64,000 nucleotides of DNA. Origin: Clostridia bacterium. GTDB lineage: Bacteria; Bacillota; Clostridia; Saccharofermentanales; Saccharofermentanaceae. Positions 35,301 through 44,331 of the stretch are shown piece after piece. The stretch's first letter is position 1; each line of letters opens with the position of its first letter. Below the pieces are notes generated by a model. It searched no databases. It was not told the origin of the DNA and saw only the letters and a program-made list of their open reading frames with translations. The DNA lies in NCBI GenBank assembly GCA_016281535.1, contig JAEEIT010000131.1, positions 1-64,000 on the forward strand. Direction: 5' to 3'. The translations under genes and the position numbers were made by a program.

Positions 35301-35467
35301 GCTATGTAACAAAACGGAAAGATGATCAGAGAAAAATAGCAGTATTTTGACATAGATGCTTTTCGATCCGAATAGTTTGTTCTTCAAAAGGTTCGAATAT
35401 CAGTATAAAACGAATTTGATAATATGTTGCAAATGCTTTACAGATATTACAAATGTGTCACATTGGT
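35301..35467. other. AT-rich intergenic stretch with no recognised element
   Basis: The gap between the ABC transporter and the wall hydrolase is 304 bp. Outside the terminator and promoter listed here, it is AT-rich and holds no ORF, RNA gene or repeat that I can support. A TTGACA at about 35348 has only a poor -10 (AATAGT). Confidence 0.6.
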
Positions 35468-35495
35468 TTGCAGAGAGGATTCGTTGCGGTATAAT
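35468..35495 (+). promoter_or_regulatory. Promoter of the NlpC/P60 hydrolase gene
   Basis: TTGCAG, a 16-bp spacer and TATAAT, with the TTG start 50 bp downstream. Confidence 0.65.
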
Positions 35496-35545
35496 TACAA
35501 TGAAATAGCGTGTGGGTGGAAAACTGGACGCGTAGGAGGACGAAT

Positions 35546-37039
35546 TTGGATAGAAAGACACCACAACTGAATAAGAGCGAGGAGATCCGCAAACTGAATG
35601 CAGAACGGAGATTGCGCCGTTCGCTTAAGATGACGTCGATCATGCTCGTGATGTCTCTGATCATCATTCTTTTCCCGATCGTTCCGCTGGGCCATGCTTC
35701 GGACATCTGCCTGCAGGTTCCTTCTGAACAGACGCTGGCTCCGGTCGAGAGCATGGGAGCTCCGCAGACACTGCGTGTTACGACCAGGGGAAATGATACT
35801 GCCGACCGTATCGAAGAAGCCCTGAAGAATGATACTTTTGTTATCTCTGAACATACTGACAGGGATGGACGGGCTGTTGAGATGCTTGATGCTTCTGCGT
35901 TTAATATCTGCTCACAGATCGTTTATGTGGCCTCATCTCGTACCACGGTCTATATGCAGCCGGATACGAGTTCCGAAATCGTGACTTCGCTGCCCTATGG
36001 TGAAAGGGTCATGCGTACCGGTATCGGTTCGGCGTGGTCACGTATTGAATTTATCGTTAATGTGCCGGGAGCCGATGAAGAAATCGTAGAGAAGACTTTC
36101 TACGGTTATGTCCTTTCGGAAAGCCTGACGATGGATCAATTGGCGACACCTACTCCTGTGCCGACAGAAACTCCGACTCCTACACCGACTCCGGTTCCTA
36201 AGGAAAATACTCCGACACCGACTCCGGTTCCGGAAAAGCAGGAAGAACCCAAGGCAACGGCTACACCGGAACCGACTCCGACACCTGAACCGGAAGAACC
36301 GGCACCGACAGCAACGCCTGAACCGACGATCGGTGAATCTGAAATGAGTGGTACATTCTATTCACTGGGCGGCGTAAATGTCAGAACAGGTCCGAGCACC
36401 GATTTCTCAGTAATGGATCAGCTTTCCAGAAATGATTCGGTCACAGTCGTAGCCGTGACGGATAACGGCTGGTATAAACTGGACAATGGTGGTTATGTCC
36501 GCTCCGATCTGGTTGACTCTCAGCCTATCATTGAAGAAACAGAGCCGGTAGAGACGTCAACGGAAGAATCATCAGAATATGCTGAAACGACCACCACTTC
36601 GGAAACGACTCAGGATCCGGATGAACCTTCGGAGAATCCGACACGAACCGCGAACCTGAATCCGGATATTCCGGATCCGAGTTCCTGTGATCTGCTTACC
36701 TATGCCCGTGCATTTGTAGGTATTCCGTATGTATGGTCCGGTGCGGATCTGAGCGGACTTGACTGCTCTGGCTTCGTATCCTATGTGTATGCACATTATT
36801 ACCATTACTCGCTTCCGCATCAGTCGGCCATGATTGCTGAACTGGGTACAGAAGTTACGGATGGAGAGATTCTTCCCGGCGATGTGATCTGTCACGATTA
36901 TAACGGTGACGGACGGGTCGACCATGTCAGCCTCTATTGTGGAGACGGTGTGGTGATCCATGCATCGACCAGCTGCGGCGGTATCGTCGAAGACTGGTAT
37001 CCGATGAGTGCAATGGTTACGATCCGACGCTTCGTATAA
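35546..37039 (+). CDS. SH3b and NlpC/P60 cell-wall hydrolase, membrane-anchored
   Basis: The likely start is TTG 35546, with AGGAGG exactly 6 nt upstream (497 aa); the track start at 35510 lacks such a site. A basic cytoplasmic stretch is followed by one hydrophobic helix (about 30-52), either an uncleaved anchor or a signal sequence. One SH3-like domain is at about 125-180 (TTVYMQPDTSSEIVTSLPYGERV). A Thr-Pro-rich linker of about 70 residues and a second SH3 domain follow (GGVNVRTGPSTDFSVMDQL). After another Thr/Ser/Glu linker comes the NlpC/P60 peptidase, with Cys in GADLSGLDCSGFVSYVYAHY, His in RVDHVSLYCGDG and VIHASTSCGG. It should cut stem peptides in peptidoglycan. The gene converges on pepV with only 9 bp between stops. 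Confidence 0.93.
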   Translation: MDRKTPQLNKSEEIRKLNAERRLRRSLKMTSIMLVMSLIIILFPIVPLGHASDICLQVPSEQTLAPVESMGAPQTLRVTTRGNDTADRIEEALKNDTFVISEHTDRDGRAVEMLDASAFNICSQIVYVASSRTTVYMQPDTSSEIVTSLPYGERVMRTGIGSAWSRIEFIVNVPGADEEIVEKTFYGYVLSESLTMDQLATPTPVPTETPTPTPTPVPKENTPTPTPVPEKQEEPKATATPEPTPTPEPEEPAPTATPEPTIGESEMSGTFYSLGGVNVRTGPSTDFSVMDQLSRNDSVTVVAVTDNGWYKLDNGGYVRSDLVDSQPIIEETEPVETSTEESSEYAETTTTSETTQDPDEPSENPTRTANLNPDIPDPSSCDLLTYARAFVGIPYVWSGADLSGLDCSGFVSYVYAHYYHYSLPHQSAMIAELGTEVTDGEILPGDVICHDYNGDGRVDHVSLYCGDGVVIHASTSCGGIVEDWYPMSAMVTIRRFV

Positions 37040-37048
37040 GAATCCGGA

Positions 37049-38380
37049 TCAAATCAGAATACTGCCAAGTCTTTCCAGTGCCTCTTCGTACATCGGTACG
37101 AGGAGGTACAGGTTTTCTTTGAGGATACTCTCATTTGCCTGATGACACTGGTCCTGTGCCCAGAGAAGCTGTGGCCCGAAGGCGACAATATTCGGCATCG
37201 TTCTGGCATAGGTGCCTCCTCCGATGGCGATGGGAGCGGCCGGCTCTGATAATGCTTTCTCACGGGCTTCCTTCTCATCCGGAAGATAAGCAAACAGTTC
37301 CCGGTACTCGGCATAAATGTCAGTAAGAGCGGCGATCTGACGGGAATCCTTATCCTTAAACAGAGGCGGCTGTACGCCGTCGTCTACGACGGTAACACCG
37401 AATTCGGAGGCGATCTCCGTAAGCCTGGTCCGGACATCTTCGTCGGAGAGGGTGACAGGGAAGCGGATATCCACATGGAGATCGGCCTGGTCTTTATTGA
37501 TGTGAACGATTCCGACGTTGGTTGTCATCTTCCCGGAAACATCTTCAGGGAAGAAGCTTGAAAATGGTGTTTCCGAATCTGTACAGAAGTATTTTTTCAT
37601 GAGAAGAAGAAGAGGAGAACCGGAAACGATGGTGTCGGGCAGTTTCGGAAGGATCTTCTCGATTGCGTTTATGCCGAGGTCAGGATGAGAGGCATGCGCC
37701 TGGACACCGTCCGCACAGATGCCGATATCATTGATCAGATCCACGCATTCACAGTAGGCCGGAACCATGTTGGCGGCACTTCCGGCATGAAGGGTGTAGT
37801 CTTCTGTTACGGGAGCCTTAAAATGCATCTGGTAGATGCCTTTCTCTGCGAAAATGCAGGGGAATTCGGCGTCAGGCGTAAATCCGATAGAGGGAAGCTC
37901 CTCGGTTTCGCAGTAGCGTTCCATGCAGGAAGAACCATGTTCTTCATCTGTACCGACAACAAGACGTACGCGGAAATCAGGATCCGGATGGTTTTCTTTA
38001 AAGCGGAGCATAGCCATATATGTGGCGGCTACCGGTCCCTTGTCATCGACGACGCCGCGTCCGCGGAAATACTCGTCATCCCATGAAAGTGTAAAGGGCT
38101 CCGTTTCCCAGCCACGGCCTTCCGGAACCACATCGAGATGACCCAGCACCGCCAGAAGCGGCCCACGGGTTCCCCATTGGACGTATCCGGCCTTGTTTCC
38201 GACATTCTCCGTGATGAAACCGTCGGATGCGGCGCGATCAAGAAAAAAGGTCAGAACCTCTTTCGGATATCGGCCATACGGGGCACCCTGTTCAGGTTCT
38301 CCCTTGACGCTCGGAATCGCTATCAGGTCAGAAAGAAGTGCGGTAAAATCACGGATTTCCTGTTCGGTAAGTCTTTTCAT
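37049..38380 (-). CDS. pepV: M20-family dipeptidase, PepV-like
   Basis: A cytoplasmic zinc dipeptidase of 443 aa. Metal ligands lie in VLGHLDVVPEGRGW (His, then Asp), GRGVVDDKGPVAATYMAML (bridging Asp), GTDEEHGSSCMERY (catalytic and ligand Glu) and GFTPDAEFPCIFAEKG. The last His is in the C-terminal GGGTYAR-type region. The inserted lid domain seen in PepV and Sapep is present between about 190 and 310. It breaks down dipeptides from peptide uptake or wall turnover. AGGA lies 11 nt before the ATG. It is transcribed divergently from rpsB and convergently to the wall hydrolase. Confidence 0.9.
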   Translation of the reverse strand: MKRLTEQEIRDFTALLSDLIAIPSVKGEPEQGAPYGRYPKEVLTFFLDRAASDGFITENVGNKAGYVQWGTRGPLLAVLGHLDVVPEGRGWETEPFTLSWDDEYFRGRGVVDDKGPVAATYMAMLRFKENHPDPDFRVRLVVGTDEEHGSSCMERYCETEELPSIGFTPDAEFPCIFAEKGIYQMHFKAPVTEDYTLHAGSAANMVPAYCECVDLINDIGICADGVQAHASHPDLGINAIEKILPKLPDTIVSGSPLLLLMKKYFCTDSETPFSSFFPEDVSGKMTTNVGIVHINKDQADLHVDIRFPVTLSDEDVRTRLTEIASEFGVTVVDDGVQPPLFKDKDSRQIAALTDIYAEYRELFAYLPDEKEAREKALSEPAAPIAIGGGTYARTMPNIVAFGPQLLWAQDQCHQANESILKENLYLLVPMYEEALERLGSILI

Positions 38381-38444
38381 GAGAGTTTTTCCTCGATTTT
38401 CTGTTTGAATTGCCGTTTTTGGACGATTTTCTTTCGAAAAGCTC

Positions 38445-38473
38445 TTGCCAATACGACTTCTTCATTGTATCAT
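38445..38473 (+). promoter_or_regulatory. Promoter of rpsB-tsf
   Basis: TTGCCA, a 17-bp spacer and TATCAT. The predicted start near 38480 gives a leader of about 85 nt. Confidence 0.65.
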
Positions 38474-38491
38474 TTGAAAGGCTAAAAATCA

Positions 38492-38539
38492 CACAAGGGT
38501 ATAGCTTTTGTTCTCCGGATGACCGGAGTGAACCTTGTG
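38492..38539 (+). promoter_or_regulatory. Structured rpsB leader, candidate autoregulatory RNA
   Basis: An outer stem CACAAGG / CCTTGTG (38492-38498 with 38533-38539) encloses a hairpin CTCCGG-ATGA-CCGGAG (38513-38528), with a large 5' single-stranded bulge. It starts about 12 nt after the predicted transcription start and ends 11 nt before AGGAGG. Ribosomal-protein genes are often self-regulated by such leaders. Binding by S2 is inference. Confidence 0.5.
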
Positions 38540-38563
38540 GAAGAACAAACAGGAGGATTTTTT

Positions 38564-39334
38564 ATGTCAACTATTTCTATGAAGCAGCTTCTTGAAGCAG
38601 GTGTGCATTTCGGTCATCAGACACGTCGCTGGAACCCGAAAATGGCAGAGTATATCTTCACGGAGCGTAACAACATCCACATCATCGATCTGCAGAAGAC
38701 AGTGAAGAAGACAGAGGAAGCGTATGACTTCGTTCGTTCTATCGCTGCTGACGGCGGTAACGTTCTCTTCGTCGGTACGAAGAAGCAGGCTCAGGATTCC
38801 ATCGCGGAAGAAGCTGTTCGCTGCAATATGTTCTTCATCAACAACCGTTGGCTCGGTGGTACACTCACAAACTTTAAGACAATCGAGAAGAGACTGGCTC
38901 GTCTTGCTGAACTGAAGACCATGTCTGAGGACGGTTCCTTCGATCTTCGTACGAAGAAGGAAGTTGCGAAGCTTAAGCTCGAGATGGAGAAGCTCGACAA
39001 GAACCTCGGCGGTATTCAGGGTATGAAGAGACTTCCGGCCTGCCTGTTTATCGTAGACACGAAGAAAGAGCACCTGGCTGTTGCGGAAGCACGCCGTCTG
39101 GGTATTCCGGTAGTAGCTATCGTAGATACGAACTGTGATCCGGAAGAAGTTGATTACGTTATCCCGGGTAACGATGACGCGATCCGTGCGGTGAAGCTCA
39201 TTGCGGGCCATATGGCGGATGCGGTTCTCGAAGGCCGTCAGGGCGAGCAGCTCGACGTTCCGGCTGAGGAAGCGGAAGAGGTATCTGAGGAAGTGGCTGA
39301 GGAAGCAGTTTCTGAGGCTCCGGCTGAAGCATAA
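38564..39334 (+). CDS. rpsB: Ribosomal protein uS2
   Basis: Small-subunit ribosomal protein S2. ATG 38564 follows AGGAGG with 7-nt spacing; the track start at 38519 is within the leader. The 256-aa protein has [42 protein letters not shown] and [54 protein letters not shown], both hallmark segments. The last 25 residues are an acidic Glu/Ala/Val tail. It opens the conserved rpsB-tsf pair, and a terminator after tsf closes this small operon. Confidence 0.98.
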   Translation: MSTISMKQLLEAGVHFGHQTRRWNPKMAEYIFTERNNIHIIDLQKTVKKTEEAYDFVRSIAADGGNVLFVGTKKQAQDSIAEEAVRCNMFFINNRWLGGTLTNFKTIEKRLARLAELKTMSEDGSFDLRTKKEVAKLKLEMEKLDKNLGGIQGMKRLPACLFIVDTKKEHLAVAEARRLGIPVVAIVDTNCDPEEVDYVIPGNDDAIRAVKLIAGHMADAVLEGRQGEQLDVPAEEAEEVSEEVAEEAVSEAPAEA

Positions 39335-39387
39335 TCAGTGCTTCGCACATATCGAAATGATAAATTATTAATTCGGAGGATATAACA

Positions 39388-40326
39388 ATGGCTGAAATTA
39401 GTGCTGCACAGGTTAAGGAACTTCGTGATATGACAGGTTCCGGTATTATGGATTGTAAGAGAGCTCTTCAGGCGTCTGAAGGCGATATCGAGAAGGCGGT
39501 TGCATGGCTTCGTGAGAAGGGCATCGCTAAGGCTGAGAAGAAGTCCGCCAGAGTTGCTGCTGAGGGTGCAGTAATCGCTAAGATCGCAGACGACAAGAAG
39601 TCCGGTGTTCTCGTTGAGATCAACATTGAGACAGACTTTGCTGCAAATACAGATAAGTTCAAGGCTTTCGCAGATGCAGTAGCTACTCACATTCTTGCTA
39701 AGAAGCCGGCTTCTATTGAAGATCTTATGGCTCAGACACTTTACAACGATGATTCCAAGACAGTAGAGCTTTTCCAGAAGGAAGCTATCGCGGATATCGG
39801 AGAGAATACTTCTATCAGAAGATTCGTAGTATATGAAGTAGAGGGCAACGGCGCGGTTGCTTCTTACATCCATATGGGTGGTAAGATCGGTGTATTCGTT
39901 GATCTTGCAACAGAAGATGATTCCGTTATCGCTAAGGCTGAGTTTGCTGACTTTGCTAAGGATATCGCCATGCAGATCGCTGCTGCGAATCCGAAGTGGC
40001 TCACACGTGAAGACGTTCCGGCTGCTGAGATCGAGAAAGAAACAGAGATCATCATTAACAAGAACCTCAACGAAGGCAAGCCGGAGAAGATCATCAGAGA
40101 GAGAATCCTTCCGGGTAACATCGAGAAGTTCTACAAAGAGAACTGCCTCGTAGAGCAGGAATTCGTTAAGGATGATTCCAAGTCCATCGCTACATACATG
40201 AAGGAGAGATCTTCCGCTATGGGTCAGAACATCTCCATCCGCCGCTTTACCCGCTTCGAAATGGGTGAGGGTATTGCCAAGAAGGAAGAGAACTTTGCTG
40301 AAGAAGTTATGAAGCAGATCCAGTAA
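39388..40326 (+). CDS. tsf: Elongation factor Ts
   Basis: The nucleotide-exchange factor for EF-Tu. Its 312 aa begin with the UBA-like region AQVKELRDMTGSGIMDCKRALQASEGDIEKAVAWLREKGIAKAEKK. The core has GVLVEINIETDFAANTDKF and a second half GAVASYIHMGGKIGVFVDL. The length is normal. GGAGG is 9 nt upstream. It is 53 bp after rpsB and ends before a strong terminator. Confidence 0.98.
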   Translation: MAEISAAQVKELRDMTGSGIMDCKRALQASEGDIEKAVAWLREKGIAKAEKKSARVAAEGAVIAKIADDKKSGVLVEINIETDFAANTDKFKAFADAVATHILAKKPASIEDLMAQTLYNDDSKTVELFQKEAIADIGENTSIRRFVVYEVEGNGAVASYIHMGGKIGVFVDLATEDDSVIAKAEFADFAKDIAMQIAAANPKWLTREDVPAAEIEKETEIIINKNLNEGKPEKIIRERILPGNIEKFYKENCLVEQEFVKDDSKSIATYMKERSSAMGQNISIRRFTRFEMGEGIAKKEENFAEEVMKQIQ

Positions 40327-40352
40327 TCTTCGTTACAGATTTAGAAAATGAG

Positions 40353-40386
40353 AGAGACAGTTGTGTATCAACTGTCTCTTTTTTAT
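40353..40386 (+). terminator. Rho-independent terminator after tsf
   Basis: An 11-bp perfect stem AGAGACAGTTG / CAACTGTCTCT with a TGTAT loop, followed by seven or more T. Confidence 0.93.
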
Positions 40387-40416
40387 TCTGTAAAGTCTTT
40401 CCCTTGATTTGATTTT

Positions 40417-40425
40417 TGTTACAAT
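40417..40425 (+). promoter_or_regulatory. Extended -10 promoter of the histidine-phosphatase gene
   Basis: TGTTACAAT ends at 40425, 39 bp before the ATG. No good -35 is visible. Confidence 0.45.
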
Positions 40426-40464
40426 AGTATTCGGAAAAAAGAAAGAAGAGAGGAACAAGAGGCT

Positions 40465-41187
40465 ATGAAGATCCTGATCGTGCGTCATGGTGACCCGGAT
40501 TATGAGGGCGACTGTCTGACCGAGCTGGGGAAACGGGAAGTCGAGCTGCTATCTGAGAGAATGAAGAACATACATGCAGATGCCTGTTACTGTTCTCCTT
40601 TGGGGAGAGCGAAGCAGACTGCGGAGCCGTGCCTTCGGAAGATGGGCATGGAGGCAGAGGTGATGGAGTGGCTTCGGGAGTTCGCACCGAAAGTCCAGCG
40701 CCCTGAGAAACTCGGTGTGGCCTGGGACTGGGTGCCGGGTGACTGGATGACGATGCCGGATGCTTTCGATTTCGACAAGTGGACGGAATACCCGGCCTTG
40801 AAGGAAGCACATGTACGTGAGGAGCGTGATTGGGTCTATGCCGAGTTCGAGAAACTTCTCGAGAAACACGGCTATAGAAAAGAAGGAAAGTGGTTCCGGG
40901 CGGAGCGTCCGAATAACGATACGATCGTGCTGTTCTGTCATTATGGGCTGGAGGCGGTGCTCCTGTCGTATCTTCTGAACCTGTCGCCGTTTGTTATGTG
41001 GCATGCCATGATGGCAGCCCCCACCTCCGTGACGACTGTCGTGACCGAGGAGCGAAGAGAAGGGATCGCCCAGTTCCGGATGCTGTCTTTCGGAGACTGT
41101 TCGCACTTGCTAAATGCAGGTATGGAACCCTCCTTTTCGGGCCGTTTCCGGGAGTGCTATACGAATGAATATGAGAGAAAAGATTAA
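40465..41187 (+). CDS. Histidine phosphatase (phosphoglycerate-mutase-like) family protein
   Basis: A 240-aa member of the histidine phosphatase superfamily. The catalytic motif is at the N-terminus: KILIVRHGDPDYEG. Other typical parts are LTELGKREVELLSERM, YCSPLGRAKQTAEPCL and the second His in VLFCHYGLEAVLLSYLL. The substrate is unknown. It lies between tsf and pyrH, which are neighbours in most Firmicutes, and has its own promoter and an upstream terminator, so it looks like an insertion in the conserved order. Confidence 0.88.
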   Translation: MKILIVRHGDPDYEGDCLTELGKREVELLSERMKNIHADACYCSPLGRAKQTAEPCLRKMGMEAEVMEWLREFAPKVQRPEKLGVAWDWVPGDWMTMPDAFDFDKWTEYPALKEAHVREERDWVYAEFEKLLEKHGYRKEGKWFRAERPNNDTIVLFCHYGLEAVLLSYLLNLSPFVMWHAMMAAPTSVTTVVTEERREGIAQFRMLSFGDCSHLLNAGMEPSFSGRFRECYTNEYERKD

Positions 41188-41212
41188 AAATCGAAAAAAT
41201 CGGTCTTTTGTC

Positions 41213-41241
41213 TTTTCAGAATTTGGAATTAACGATACAAT
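41213..41241 (+). promoter_or_regulatory. Candidate promoter of the pyrH operon
   Basis: TTTTCA, a 17-bp spacer and TACAAT, 35 bp before pyrH. Confidence 0.45.
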
Positions 41242-41275
41242 TATTTCTATATAGGAAACAGTGGAGGAAAAGCTT

Positions 41276-41983
41276 ATGAGCGAGCCTGTCTATAAGAGGA
41301 TCCTTCTTAAGATCAGCGGAGAAGCGCTGGCCGGTGAGAAGAAGGTCGGTATTGATGATGAGACCGTCAAGAAGATCTGTTCGGAAATCAAGAAAGTGGC
41401 GGATCTCGGCGTTGAGGTTGCCGTTGTCGTCGGAGGAGGTAACTTCTGGAGAGGCAGATCCAGCGAGAACATGGACCGCGTTACGGCTGACCACATGGGA
41501 ATGCTTGCCACGTTGATGAATGCGCTGGCTATCTCTGATGCACTTGAACAGGAAGGGGCAATCACACGTGTCATGTCAGCTATAGATGTCCGGCAGATGG
41601 CGGAACCGTATATCAGGAAGCGCGCGGTCCGTCACCTCGAGAAGAAGAGAATCGTCATCTTCGCTTGTGGTACGGGTAACCCGTTCTTCAGCACAGATAC
41701 AGGAGCGGCACTCCGCGCGACGGAGATCGAGGCCGATATCTTCTGTAAAGCCACGATGGTGGACGGTGTGTATGACAAGGATCCGCACAAGTATCCGGAT
41801 GCGGTGAAGTATAAGACCATCTCTCATGACGAGGTCTTAAGCAAGAATCTCAAAGTCATGGATGCAACTGCCGCTGCGCTTTGCCGTGATAATCAGACGA
41901 AGATCATGGTTTTCTCCATGGAAGAACCGGGAAATATCGTCCGGGTCGTACTGGGCGAAGATATAGGAACGATCGTCTGCTGA
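41276..41983 (+). CDS. pyrH: UMP kinase
   Basis: It phosphorylates UMP to UDP, in the amino-acid-kinase fold. ATG 41276 follows GGAGG with 9-nt spacing and gives 235 aa; the track start GTG 41261 overlaps the ribosome-binding site. Motifs are [60 protein letters not shown] and [46 protein letters not shown] kinases of this type are allosterically controlled by GTP and UTP. Confidence 0.97.
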   Translation: MSEPVYKRILLKISGEALAGEKKVGIDDETVKKICSEIKKVADLGVEVAVVVGGGNFWRGRSSENMDRVTADHMGMLATLMNALAISDALEQEGAITRVMSAIDVRQMAEPYIRKRAVRHLEKKRIVIFACGTGNPFFSTDTGAALRATEIEADIFCKATMVDGVYDKDPHKYPDAVKYKTISHDEVLSKNLKVMDATAAALCRDNQTKIMVFSMEEPGNIVRVVLGEDIGTIVC

Positions 41984-42014
41984 TCGTATTATCAGATTGA
42001 AGGAGGAATGAACT

Positions 42015-42587
42015 ATGCCAATGCAGGAAATCACGAAAGATGTATACGCCTTTTATGAGGATCGTATGAAGAAGACCATTACGAACCTTCAGGAGAATTT
42101 TAATGCGATCCGTGCCGGCCGTGCGAATCCGCACGTACTCGACCGCATCACCGTGGACTACTACGGAACACAGTCCCAGCTGAATGCTGTTGCGAATATC
42201 CAGGTACCGGAGCCGAGAATGATCACCCTGACACCATGGGATCCGTCCATGCTCCGTGAGATCGAGAAAGCGATCCAGTCTTCTGACCTCGGCATTAATC
42301 CGAGTAATGACGGTAAGATGATCCGTCTGGTATTCCCGATCCTTACCGAGGAACGCCGTAAGGAACTCGTGAAGAGCGTTATGAAATATGGTGAAGAAGC
42401 GAAGGTTGCGATCAGAAATATCCGCCGTGAGGGTATTGATAAGTATCGTGGAATCCATAAGAAGAAAGAACTGACAGATGACGATCTGGCAGATTTTGAA
42501 GAGCAGATGCAGAAACTCACTGACCGCTATGTGAAAGAGGTCGACAAGTGCTGCGAAGCGAAGCAGAAGGATCTTATGGAAATCTGA
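42015..42587 (+). CDS. frr: Ribosome recycling factor
   Basis: It splits post-termination ribosomes together with EF-G. Its 190 aa include MKKTITNLQENFNAIRAGRANPHVLDRITVDYYGTQSQLNAVANIQVPEPRMITLTPWD, ILTEERRKELVK and NIRREGIDKYR, the standard domains of two helices and a beta sandwich. AGGAGG is 7 nt before the ATG. It follows pyrH by 31 bp in the usual order. Confidence 0.98.
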   Translation: MPMQEITKDVYAFYEDRMKKTITNLQENFNAIRAGRANPHVLDRITVDYYGTQSQLNAVANIQVPEPRMITLTPWDPSMLREIEKAIQSSDLGINPSNDGKMIRLVFPILTEERRKELVKSVMKYGEEAKVAIRNIRREGIDKYRGIHKKKELTDDDLADFEEQMQKLTDRYVKEVDKCCEAKQKDLMEI

Positions 42588-42613
42588 TCTTTCAGGATCG
42601 AATTGCTAAAATC

Positions 42614-42657
42614 AAGGGTGTCTCGGACTCAGTCTTGATAGGAGACACCTTCTTTTT
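42614..42657 (+). terminator. Terminator or attenuator between frr and uppS
   Basis: Stem AAGGGTGTCTC / GAGACACCTT with a long loop, followed by CTTTTT. It ends 13 bp before uppS, so part of the downstream transcription must read through it or start elsewhere. Confidence 0.75.
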
Positions 42658-42669
42658 ATGAGGAAAGGT

Positions 42670-43461
42670 ATGCGACAGGAAGAATCAAAGTTCCCGTTAT
42701 TCTCGAAGAAAAAGCAGGCGGAGGTGGATCCGTCCGAACTGAAGATTCCGACTCATCTTGCGGTCATTATGGATGGCAATGGAAGATGGGCGAAGAAGCG
42801 TATGCTTCCGCGTTCTGCCGGGCATCGGGCCGGAGCGGATAATCTGAAGACTCTATGTAAGAACTGTGGTCACTACGGGATCAAGTATGTGACTGTATAT
42901 GCATTCTCGACAGAGAACTGGTCGAGACCGGAAAGTGAAGTCCATACTCTGATGGAACTCTTCGTTGAGTATTTCGACCGTTACGATCCCGAGCTGGAGA
43001 AGGAAGGGATCCGTGTCCGCTTCAGCGGGGATATCGCCGCACTTCCGCAGAATGTCCAGGATGTCTGCAGGCGTGCCGAGGAAGGCAGTAAGCACAGAGA
43101 TAAGATGACACTGATCGTGGCCTTTAATTACGGAGGCAGAAGAGAAATCATTCAGGCGGCACAGAAGCTGGCGGAGAAGGTAAAAGCCGGTCAGATCCGA
43201 AGCGAGGATATTACGGAAGAGCTGTTCGCACAGAATCTGTATCTGCCGGATGTACCGGATCCGGATCTGATCATCCGTCCGAGCGGAGAAGAGAGGACCT
43301 CGAATTTCCTTGTATGGGAAGGTGCCTACTCGGAACTGTGGTTTTCGGATGTGCTGTGGCCGGATTTCGGCATGAAGGAATTAACCGATGCCCTGATTGC
43401 GTATACGAAGAGAGACCGTCGATTCGGAGGGCTTTCGCAGGAAAAGAAGGGTGAAGAGTAA
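42670..43461 (+). CDS. uppS: Undecaprenyl diphosphate synthase
   Basis: A cis-prenyltransferase that makes the C55 lipid carrier for cell-wall synthesis. ATG 42670 follows AGGAAAGG; the track ATG at 42658 lies in the terminator T run. The 263-aa protein has the FPP-binding HLAVIMDGNGRWAKKR, catalytic Asp included, then HRAGADNLKTLC, TVYAFSTENWSRP and the IPP-binding DLIIRPSGEERTSNFLVWEGAYSELWF. An N-terminal extension of about 25 residues is seen. cdsA starts 3 bp after its stop. Confidence 0.96.
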   Translation: MRQEESKFPLFSKKKQAEVDPSELKIPTHLAVIMDGNGRWAKKRMLPRSAGHRAGADNLKTLCKNCGHYGIKYVTVYAFSTENWSRPESEVHTLMELFVEYFDRYDPELEKEGIRVRFSGDIAALPQNVQDVCRRAEEGSKHRDKMTLIVAFNYGGRREIIQAAQKLAEKVKAGQIRSEDITEELFAQNLYLPDVPDPDLIIRPSGEERTSNFLVWEGAYSELWFSDVLWPDFGMKELTDALIAYTKRDRRFGGLSQEKKGEE

Positions 43462-43464
43462 TAC

Positions 43465-44331
43465 ATGAAACAAAGGATCATTACAGGCGCTATATTCACG
43501 ATCGTAGTTCTCGCACTGGTACTGCCGGCTTATTTCGTTCCGGCGGTCCTTCTGCTGTTTACGGGGATCGTGACTGTTCTTGCTCTTTATGAGATGATCA
43601 AGGCCGCTCGTGAGACGGAGAAAGAAATGTCCGCGGTGGTTACGGTGATCGGTGGATTCTTAAGTTTTCTGCCGCTGGCTATATGGGCATATAAGGGTAC
43701 ACCGTCACAGGGTTTCACACTCTATGCACTGGTGACCTTGATCTACTGTTTCATTACGACGATGATCCCGCCGCTTCTGAAAGAACATCCGGAGGCGATC
43801 CGTTCGGGTTTCGCATCCTCACTCATCATCATGTATATCTCGTTCCCGATTGCGTGCACTCATGTCATGATGTATCTCATGCCTAAGGGCTGGTTCTTCG
43901 TGGTGATTGGCCTTTTCGCTCCGTGGATCTCGGATACTTTCGCGTATTTTTGCGGGTCATTCTTCGGTAAACACAAGATCGTTCCGCATATCAGCCCGAA
44001 GAAGACGTGGGAAGGATGCGTAGGGGGAGCGCTCTTTACGGCGATTCTGACGACAGCATTCTTCGCCTTTGTACTTAAGAATGTCATCGAAGTGAACATG
44101 CCGTTCTGGCTCTTTATCGTACTGGCATCTGTTTTCGGGTTCCTGCTTTCCTGCGTGTCCCAGCTGGGTGACTGGATGGCTTCGAGTATCAAGAGACTTG
44201 TCGGTATTAAAGATTTCGGTAATTTCATGCCCGGACACGGCGGCATCATGGACCGCTTCGATAGTGCATTCTTTACCCTGCCTGTTGCGCTGGGACTTGC
44301 ATTTGTGGTGTATTGGGGAGGCGGCGCATGA
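43465..44331 (+). CDS. cdsA: Phosphatidate cytidylyltransferase
   Basis: It makes CDP-diacylglycerol from phosphatidate and CTP, at the head of phospholipid synthesis. It is a 288-aa membrane protein with about seven or eight hydrophobic helices. The family signature near the C-terminus is SQLGDWMASSIKRLVGIKDFGNFMPGHGGIMDRFDSAFF. An earlier conserved segment is SDTFAYFCGSFFGKHKIVPHISPKKTWEGCVGG. Its stop overlaps the dxr start as ATGA. Confidence 0.97.
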   Translation: MKQRIITGAIFTIVVLALVLPAYFVPAVLLLFTGIVTVLALYEMIKAARETEKEMSAVVTVIGGFLSFLPLAIWAYKGTPSQGFTLYALVTLIYCFITTMIPPLLKEHPEAIRSGFASSLIIMYISFPIACTHVMMYLMPKGWFFVVIGLFAPWISDTFAYFCGSFFGKHKIVPHISPKKTWEGCVGGALFTAILTTAFFAFVLKNVIEVNMPFWLFIVLASVFGFLLSCVSQLGDWMASSIKRLVGIKDFGNFMPGHGGIMDRFDSAFFTLPVALGLAFVVYWGGGA

